Source of the DNA: Chitinophaga pinensis
GTDB lineage: Bacteria; Bacteroidota; Bacteroidia; M30B66
Assembly: GCA_943333015.1 (NCBI GenBank)
Contig: CALQRR010000017.1
Location: forward strand, 1 to 11,318
Length of the DNA: 11,318 nucleotides
Reading direction: 5' to 3'
The stretch's first letter is position 1. Each line of letters starts with the position of its first letter. Positions 6,421 through 11,318 of this stretch are shown piece after piece. The position numbers were made by a program, and so were the translations under genes. Below the pieces are notes generated by a model. That model made no database searches. It was not told where the DNA came from and saw only the letters and a program-made list of their open reading frames with translations.

Positions 6421-7893
6421 TTACAACTTCTTCCTGAAGTTGGGCAGTAGCTGTTTCAAATCCTCCGCAGCGCGACTGTACCAAATAAGCAACGAGTAAA
6501 TCAAACCGGCAACTACGCTATGTGTGGCAACATCAGCAATAACATTTCCTATCAGCGGTAGAAAGCGAGTGATACCGTATGTAACACCAATCGAAAGTGC
6601 AATATAGACCGTACGCTTATCAAATGGCTGAAGCTTAAACCGTGCATAAATAAAGACATACTTAAACAGGTTATACGCCAGACTCGCCAGACAGGTAGCC
6701 CATGCCGCACCAATCAATCCAAACGGAGGAATCAGCACATAAAGCATCACCAAGTTGAACACCGCTACCAACACCAAAGCCAGCGCTCCACTTGTAAAGC
6801 GGCTGCTGTTAAAAATAATCGCCGTGTTGGATCCCGTCATCAAATTAAACAACGCGCCCAAACTCAAAATGGCTACAACAGGAACACCTTGATAATACGC
6901 CTCGGGCAGCCATCGAAACAAAAAAGGGACATTGAGCGTCACCAACAAAAACAATAAGCCGCCTAACAAAAACAGGTACCGTGCCGATTTATAATAGATA
7001 TCCTGGATATTCTCCATGTCGTTCTTTTCCCAGGCATGCGCCACCCGCACATTAGCAACTTTATCCAACGCAGTCACCGGAGCTTCTATAAAGGTTGGAA
7101 TAAACGATGCAATGCCGTAAACGCCCACTAATCCAAGTGGTACAAACTGTCCCAGCACAACCGAGTCGAGTAGTTTAATGGCCATGGAGGCAATGCCGGC
7201 AAGAAAAACGGTCCATCCATACAGGAGCATTTCCCGAATAAAAGGGCGTGAAATAAAATCCCAGTCAGGCTTTAGAGAAAGGTGTCCAATGCGGATTGCC
7301 TGCACGATCAATAAAAGCAGCTGCAGCACAAAAGTGCCCACATATGCAACAATGAATCCGGTAAGATTCATATAGCCAGCAGCATACAATAGAATCAGCA
7401 CGATAAAGAAAATGCGGATGAGCACTTCCTGTCCAAGCGCAGGCAACAAAGGTCTGAATACAGAGAACAGGTAATTATTGAAGATTGCAATCAGACTCAA
7501 AATCACCGAAAGCGGAAATACCCAGAGAAAATACCGGGCAAACAGTTCCGATTCTTTAGAGTAAAGTCCTATGAACCAATCTTTCAGAAAATAGAGGAGG
7601 GGCAAAGCAAGCAAACAACCCACCAAGGGAAACAGTAATATGAATCCTAAAAAACCTTTGTGCTTGTTTTGAGCATCACGAAATCGTGGAAAATAGCGAG
7701 TGGTAATGTTTCCAGCACTCATCGGTATGACCGTTGAAACCAGAAATGAGAATGAAAAAAGCACCCGTGTCAATCCAATTTCCTCCGGTGTGAGAAAGTA
7801 TGGTTGCAATACCAACAAACTCACCATCCCAACTAAAATACCGGTATAGGTAATAAAAGTACTTTGAAGACCTTGTCGTTGAATTACGCCCAT
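6421..7893 (-). CDS. Polysaccharide/lipid-linked oligosaccharide flippase (Wzx/MATE-like, PST family)
   Basis: A 490-residue, very hydrophobic integral membrane protein with roughly 12-14 helices, e.g. FITYTGILVGMVSLLVLQPY, FILLFPLVGCLLALPLLYFL, FIVLILLYAAGYMNLTGFIV and LALVLVAVFNLVMLYVLIPP. It has the MATE/PST layout of two similar halves. The second half contains the family's AWEKND loop, GVPVVAILSLGALFNLMTGSN and IPPFGLIGAAWATCLASLAYN. It should flip undecaprenyl-linked glycan units across the inner membrane in a Wzy- or LPS-type pathway. Two in-frame ATGs exist, at 7899 and 7893; I use the second because related Bacteroidota proteins begin MG[IV]..Q. The tail is basic (LKQLLPNFRKKL). It is the last gene of the minus-strand glycan cluster, 61 bases after the GT4 gene. 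The glycan substrate is unknown. Confidence 0.9.
   Translation of the reverse strand: MGVIQRQGLQSTFITYTGILVGMVSLLVLQPYFLTPEEIGLTRVLFSFSFLVSTVIPMSAGNITTRYFPRFRDAQNKHKGFLGFILLFPLVGCLLALPLLYFLKDWFIGLYSKESELFARYFLWVFPLSVILSLIAIFNNYLFSVFRPLLPALGQEVLIRIFFIVLILLYAAGYMNLTGFIVAYVGTFVLQLLLLIVQAIRIGHLSLKPDWDFISRPFIREMLLYGWTVFLAGIASMAIKLLDSVVLGQFVPLGLVGVYGIASFIPTFIEAPVTALDKVANVRVAHAWEKNDMENIQDIYYKSARYLFLLGGLLFLLVTLNVPFLFRWLPEAYYQGVPVVAILSLGALFNLMTGSNTAIIFNSSRFTSGALALVLVAVFNLVMLYVLIPPFGLIGAAWATCLASLAYNLFKYVFIYARFKLQPFDKRTVYIALSIGVTYGITRFLPLIGNVIADVATHSVVAGLIYSLLIWYSRAAEDLKQLLPNFRKKL
6424..6442. repeat. Perfect 7-bp hairpin over the flippase 3' end
   Basis: CAACTTC (6424-6430), loop TTCCT, GAAGTTG (6436-6442). 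The stem covers the last six sense codons of the flippase and ends immediately before its TAA. There is no following T-run on either strand, so it does not qualify as an intrinsic terminator. It may be chance or a 3'-end stabiliser. Confidence 0.35.
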
Positions 7894-7958
7894 ACCCATG
7901 CAAGGTTGGAAAAATCGTTCAATTGATTAAGTTTTTTTGCCATCCAGTGAGCTTTCAT
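7884..7958 (-). CDS. Candidate 24-codon ORF bridging the GT4 gene and the flippase
   Basis: On the minus strand an ATG at 7956-7958 overlaps the TGA of the upstream glycosyltransferase as ATGA. It opens a 24-residue frame beginning MKAHWMAKKLNQ and ending LAWVWA, with TAA at 7884-7886. Its end runs past both possible flippase ATGs (7899 and 7893) in a different frame. A ribosome finishing this ORF would therefore stop 5-13 bases beyond a flippase start, an arrangement suited to translational coupling. I do not recognise the peptide. A frame this short can easily be open by chance, so this is a candidate only. Confidence 0.25.
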   Translation of the reverse strand: MKAHWMAKKLNQLNDFSNLAWVWA

Positions 7959-8992
7959 TTCTCTTGTAAAAGCTGTGTGATTTGTTCTGCTCGTTTTGCC
8001 AATGGAAATTCATGTATGATCCTTTGTTGGCAGCGTAGGTAGTCTTTGGGCTGAGGTTCAGGTAATAATCGAATCAAATTCGCTAATTCCGAAATATCGC
8101 GGTGTTTCAATACATAACCGGTATCACCAATAATCATGGGTAAAGCAGCAACATTGCTCCCTATTGGGATACATCCACAGAGCATTGCTTCGCAAATCGC
8201 ATTGGGAAAGCCTTCTGATACAGAAAGTTGTAAGTAGTATTGATTTTTCTGAAACAACTGATTCAGCGTGTGCCGGTCTGCAAATCCAATCAAATGAACA
8301 TTTGATGGTAGTTCTAACTCAAATTCAAACCGTTCATTCCCAACAATTGTAAAAGTTGATTCAGGAAATAACCTAGCTGCATCAATAACTAAATCAAGAC
8401 CTTTTAAAATAAAGCGACGGTATTCTCCAGCTCCAGCGGCAACAGAAATAAAAGTGCGGGGTTCTTTGTGATCACTGAAAATCCAGTCTTCTTGCATGTA
8501 GCCATTATGAATTACATGCAGATTGGCTTTTACTTTTGGGCAATATGTTAAAATTCCCTGCGCATGATTTTGCATCGGATCGTAGTCACTTTGCGTTTTG
8601 ATCAACGAATCATGAACGGGCCAAATATCCGAACAAAGCCGAAAAGCCCAACACGTGAGTAGTCCTAATACCGGATTTTGGAAATTACCGTAATGCATTT
8701 TAGGAAAACCAACACAATCGGTGCCGCCGGCAACTATGATGCAGCGCTTACCAGTAAGTTTTGAAAATAGAGCAGGAAGAAAGCTGTGGTAGCCGCCAAA
8801 CTGACACATCAGGATATCGGCTGACCAGATTTTTCTTAAAATAAAAAGTTTCTGGTTTAAAAAACTAAAGGGTGTTTTCCATTTGGCTGAAGGGGTAAAC
8901 ACAAAAACGTCAACCTCCGCCATTTGACGCAAAATTTCCAAGTCCTTTCGAACGAAAGTTGCCAGAGAGGGACTAAAATAGAGAATATGCAT
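7955..8992 (-). CDS. GT4-family glycosyltransferase
   Basis: A 345-residue cytoplasmic GT-B glycosyltransferase, expected to add a sugar from a nucleotide donor to a membrane-linked glycan with retention of configuration. Seen: N-terminal MHILYFSPSLATFVRKDLE (1-19), the acceptor-domain segment ADILMCQFGGYHSFLPAL (58-75), VIHNGY at the domain hinge (160-165), KGLDLVIDAARLFP (197-210), FTIVGNE (214-220), and the donor-site EX7E motif with E260 and E268 in SEGFPNAICEAMLCGCIPI. It ends with a normal C-terminal helix (AKRAEQITQLLQEK). The length is slightly short of typical GT4 (350-400), but no domain is missing. It starts at an ATG 12 bases after the methyltransferase stop, so the two are probably co-transcribed. 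Sugar specificity cannot be read from sequence. Confidence 0.9.
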   Translation of the reverse strand: MHILYFSPSLATFVRKDLEILRQMAEVDVFVFTPSAKWKTPFSFLNQKLFILRKIWSADILMCQFGGYHSFLPALFSKLTGKRCIIVAGGTDCVGFPKMHYGNFQNPVLGLLTCWAFRLCSDIWPVHDSLIKTQSDYDPMQNHAQGILTYCPKVKANLHVIHNGYMQEDWIFSDHKEPRTFISVAAGAGEYRRFILKGLDLVIDAARLFPESTFTIVGNERFEFELELPSNVHLIGFADRHTLNQLFQKNQYYLQLSVSEGFPNAICEAMLCGCIPIGSNVAALPMIIGDTGYVLKHRDISELANLIRLLPEPQPKDYLRCQQRIIHEFPLAKRAEQITQLLQEK

Positions 8993-9004
8993 GGGGACTG
9001 TGTC

Positions 9005-9691
9005 TTAATGACGCATCCACTCAACCAACTTCAGCTTGTATTTCGATTGCTTCGGCATGGAAGAATACTTACGTTTTACCGAAAGTAAAATCCAGTTGTA
9101 ATCAGGTTCAACTGCAAATAATGAATACCGTTCGTAGGTTTCAACCATTAAAGGAGTGCCATCCATCGCTTTACAGAAATCTTCAATATATAACGATTGA
9201 TCTATTATCTGAAGCAGTTCGGGTGTATGTGTGCGAATATAATCCAGCGCAATAGGATCAGGAATGTGAATTGCCACTTTAGAGCCTTCATGCAATGCTT
9301 TACTGAGTAAGCGAAAAATAGCATTATGCTGTTCCTTGGGAATATGCTCCAACACATCAGGAAAAACAATAAAATCGAATTTTCCTTGGGGCTCAAAATC
9401 CGACATGTCAGTAACAACATAGTTTACATGCGTTAGAGAAGCCGTTCTTTTTTTAGCAATCTCTATGCTTTCCGGGCTAATGTCGGCTGCCGTTAAAGTT
9501 CCGTCTTTTAAGTAGGAGCCAAGCAAACCTGTTAATGTGCCAATACCACAACCCACCTCAAGTACACGATGGTTGGGCTGTAAACCCGCTTTTTTCAACC
9601 GATGTAAAATGGTGTAATGGCGAATATGTACACCTGTATTCTGCTGTTGTTTGCTGTATTGATCGTAAAACTCGGAAACGTTGCTGCTCAC
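9005..9691 (-). CDS. Class I SAM-dependent methyltransferase
   Basis: A 228-residue Rossmann-fold methyltransferase. Motif I VLEVGCGIG (43-51) binds SAM; an acidic residue after strand beta-2 (AADIS, D70) should contact the ribose hydroxyls; VTDMSDFE (93-100) and FIVFPDVLEHIP (107-118) are motifs II/III of the Methyltransf_11/12-like group. The C-terminal ~100 residues are less conserved and probably carry substrate specificity. The position between two glycosyltransferases suggests methylation of a sugar or glycan intermediate, but this is inferred from context only; lipid or small-molecule substrates are possible. The start is GTG at 9689-9691: an in-frame TGA lies five codons upstream with no ATG between, and a TAGATTTG promoter box lies 17 bases upstream. 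The next gene follows after 12 bases. Confidence 0.87.
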   Translation of the reverse strand: MSSNVSEFYDQYSKQQQNTGVHIRHYTILHRLKKAGLQPNHRVLEVGCGIGTLTGLLGSYLKDGTLTAADISPESIEIAKKRTASLTHVNYVVTDMSDFEPQGKFDFIVFPDVLEHIPKEQHNAIFRLLSKALHEGSKVAIHIPDPIALDYIRTHTPELLQIIDQSLYIEDFCKAMDGTPLMVETYERYSLFAVEPDYNWILLSVKRKYSSMPKQSKYKLKLVEWMRH

Positions 9692-9708
9692 AAAAATGGT
9701 ATTTCATG

Positions 9709-9736
9709 CAAATCTAAGATGTTCCATGAAACACAA
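9709..9736 (-). promoter_or_regulatory. Bacteroidota promoter (TTG-N17-TAGATTTG) for the methyltransferase-GT4-flippase unit
   Basis: On the minus strand TTG (9734-9736) is followed after 17 bases by TAGATTTG (9709-9716), a full match to the Bacteroidota TTG-N17-23-TAnnTTTG pattern. It lies 17 bases before the GTG start of the methyltransferase, giving a leader of roughly 10 bases. This is the best promoter in the window. It implies that the three downstream genes can be transcribed separately from the upstream glycosyltransferase. Confidence 0.6.
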
Positions 9737-9799
9737 TCATTTTAAGGGGCCTAAAAATCATCCTTTTTCAGAGGAATGAGATGCAAAAAAATAAATGAA

Positions 9800-11113
9800 T
9801 TAACTGATTTGTTCCAACAGTTTCACCAGTTCACCTGTCAATGTTTTGCGAGAGAAACGCTCATCGGCTTGCATCAATTGAAGGGTGTTGCGTTGTTCAT
9901 ACATCGATTTTAATGCATGATACATCGCCTCCGTTTTACCAAAACCAACAATACGATGCATCGGGTTTATAGCGAGAACTTCGGCGGCCTGGCCATCTTC
10001 AGGCCCAACCATCAATACAGGACGTTGTGCCGCTAAATACTCAAACAATTTACCCGTTAAGGTTGCTTTCGGGGAAAAGAATCCCTTTTCCTCATTCCCA
10101 TAATTATTGATCGATAGCAACAATACTGCTGCACTTTTTTGTTCCGCAATGATTTGAGCATGTGGCATATAATCAACCCATTCGGTGCATTCCAATAAGC
10201 CGGCTTGCTCAATTCGCTGCCGAACCGAAAAATCATTTTTACCAATCAACCGGATGACGCAACTTACTTTAAATGCTGGATTTTCTTTTCTCAGTCGGGC
10301 AATACTTTCCCATAATTCGGGATGATTCCTGCGGTCGTTGAGGCTTCCTGTATGAACTATGCTGAATTTTCCATCGTGACGTAACAAGGAATCGGGAATG
10401 TCGAAATCATCCGGATCATACCCATTGGTGATAACAGCAACAGGCTTGGAGGTTTTGCTCCGGAATTCTTCCGCCATCAATTCACTCACAACAACAACCT
10501 GATCGGCGGTTTGGAGAACTTTCTTTTCCAGAAATACATTGCGGTTTTTGGCCCAAGTACACATCGACAAGTCACCTGCAAAGTCAATATTCACCCAAGG
10601 ATCACGAAAATCAGCCAGCCAAGGCAAACCCGTTTTCAATTTCAGTCCCAAACCAATTAAATGCATACTATGCGGAGGTCCGGTTGAAACAATTAAATCA
10701 ACTGGATGCTCTTGCAGCCATTTACTTAAATACGAAATCGAAGGACGTATCCAGAAACGGCGGGCATCGGGAATAAAAACATTGCCCCGAAGCCACAACG
10801 ACACTTTATGACCAAGGCGCTTCGTTCCATTTTCTTGCAGAAAACCCGAAACAACACGTTGGTCTTTTTTCTGACCAATTACTTTCTTGTACAGCTGATA
10901 CGGTTCCCAAATGGGCTGTTTGAGAATGGTAATGCCTTTAGGGATATCCTTAAATAAAGAATCATCCAGTACTGGATATTCGCCATTCTCTGCGGTATAA
11001 ACAACCGGCTCCCATCCAAATTCCTGAAGATATTTCACGAATTTTAACCAACGTTGAACACCAGCACCGCCCGATGGAGGCCAATAATAAGTAAGGATGA
11101 GAACCTTTTTCAC
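9800..11113 (-). CDS. Glycosyltransferase, GT4-like, large Bacteroidota variant
   Basis: A 437-residue GT-B protein starting V(M)KKVLILTYYWPPSGGAGVQRW. The glycine-rich SGGAGVQR loop (14-21) is typical of GT4 enzymes. Further marks are STGPPHSMHLIGLGL (143-157), WLADFRDPW (165-173), QVVVVSELMAEEF (205-217), VITNGYDPDDF (227-237), FSIVHTGSLNDRRN (250-263) and TGKLFEYLAAQRPVL (353-367). The first glutamate of the common EX7E motif is not evident; only E358 of FEYLA is seen. I recall this as usual for the subgroup. The start is GTG at 11111-11113. A longer frame from ATG 11150-11152 would add MHASFKLECHLCR, but the family begins at KKVLI and a CATCTTTG -7-like box (11118-11125) lies four bases before the GTG, inside that extension. 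The next gene is 108 bases downstream with its own promoter. Donor and acceptor are unknown. Confidence 0.9.
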   Translation of the reverse strand: MKKVLILTYYWPPSGGAGVQRWLKFVKYLQEFGWEPVVYTAENGEYPVLDDSLFKDIPKGITILKQPIWEPYQLYKKVIGQKKDQRVVSGFLQENGTKRLGHKVSLWLRGNVFIPDARRFWIRPSISYLSKWLQEHPVDLIVSTGPPHSMHLIGLGLKLKTGLPWLADFRDPWVNIDFAGDLSMCTWAKNRNVFLEKKVLQTADQVVVVSELMAEEFRSKTSKPVAVITNGYDPDDFDIPDSLLRHDGKFSIVHTGSLNDRRNHPELWESIARLRKENPAFKVSCVIRLIGKNDFSVRQRIEQAGLLECTEWVDYMPHAQIIAEQKSAAVLLLSINNYGNEEKGFFSPKATLTGKLFEYLAAQRPVLMVGPEDGQAAEVLAINPMHRIVGFGKTEAMYHALKSMYEQRNTLQLMQADERFSRKTLTGELVKLLEQIS

Positions 11114-11318
11114 GCGACAAAGATGGCATTCCAATTTGAATGATGCATGCACAGGGAGATATTTTCCACGAAAACTTCGACCGTGACAAATTATTGAACC
11201 GGAGTGTTTAAAAACGAAACAGGTTTTTTATCAATATACGATGAGGTGGAAATATTCTGCAAGTGAAATTCCCATTACAATAGATAACATGCAATCAATG
11301 GGAGTCGTATTTTCATTA
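11114..11318. other. Right-edge non-coding stretch with weak open frames
   Basis: About 205 bases upstream of the glycosyltransferase. On the plus strand an ATG at 11241 stays open for 26 codons to the edge (MRWKYSASEIPITID...). On the minus strand a frame open from the edge runs 28 codons to TGA at 11231-11233. Neither shows a recognisable domain, and both are short enough to be chance. One may be the end or start of a neighbouring gene. No clear hairpin or full TAnnTTTG box was found here apart from the CATCTTTG near-match at 11118-11125. Confidence 0.4.
11118..11125 (-). promoter_or_regulatory. Probable -7 box for the 9800-11113 glycosyltransferase
   Basis: The minus strand reads CATCTTTG, one mismatch from TAnnTTTG, ending four bases before the GTG start. 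This is the same geometry as the rlmH box. No TTG -33 element is found at suitable spacing. It supports the GTG start over the upstream ATG. Confidence 0.35.

Noticed and set aside
6424..6442. Hairpin at the flippase end as an intrinsic terminator
   Set aside because: The stem is only 7 bp, includes coding sequence, and no T-run follows on either strand.
9721..9799. Possible terminator between the first glycosyltransferase and the methyltransferase
   Set aside because: Only 4-5 bp imperfect stems were found; the clear signal in this gap is the promoter at 9709-9736.

Overview
The window looks like Bacteroidota chromosome, probably a flavobacterium-like or chitinophaga-like lineage. The evidence is the order rlmH / DUF4783 / nadC / YihY, the lack of Shine-Dalgarno sequences, TAnnTTTG-type -7 promoter boxes close to start codons, and an intergenic palindrome of a type I recall from Bacteroidota genomes. 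No tRNA, rRNA, CRISPR array, insertion sequence or phage gene is visible. The window is densely coding, and no gene-free stretch exceeds about 210 bases.

Left part (1-6263). The tail of a plus-strand glycosyltransferase meets rlmH (minus strand, 23S rRNA pseudouridine-1915 methyltransferase) with stop codons directly abutting. Divergent from rlmH runs a tight plus-strand cluster: a secreted DUF4783 protein, nadC (NAD biosynthesis), a YihY/BrkB inner-membrane protein, and a 1072-residue exported M1-type zinc metallopeptidase. The first three genes are 2-3 bases apart; the last follows after 34 bases. The C-terminal ~400 residues of the peptidase look like an outer-membrane beta-barrel of the Omp85/D15 surface-antigen type. 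This M1-barrel fusion is the most interesting protein in the window.

Middle (6264-6420). The convergent gap between the peptidase and the flippase holds a GC-rich nested inverted repeat, probably a dispersed intergenic repeat.

Right part (6421-11113, minus strand). Read 5' to 3' on the minus strand this is a surface-polysaccharide cluster: GT4-like glycosyltransferase, class I SAM methyltransferase, second GT4 glycosyltransferase, and a Wzx/MATE-like flippase. The partial glycosyltransferase at the left edge suggests the whole segment lies in a larger glycan region, with rlmH-nadC-peptidase as a housekeeping and envelope island inside it. A candidate 24-codon ORF bridges the gap between the second glycosyltransferase and the flippase. 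The right edge (11114-11318) holds only weak open frames.
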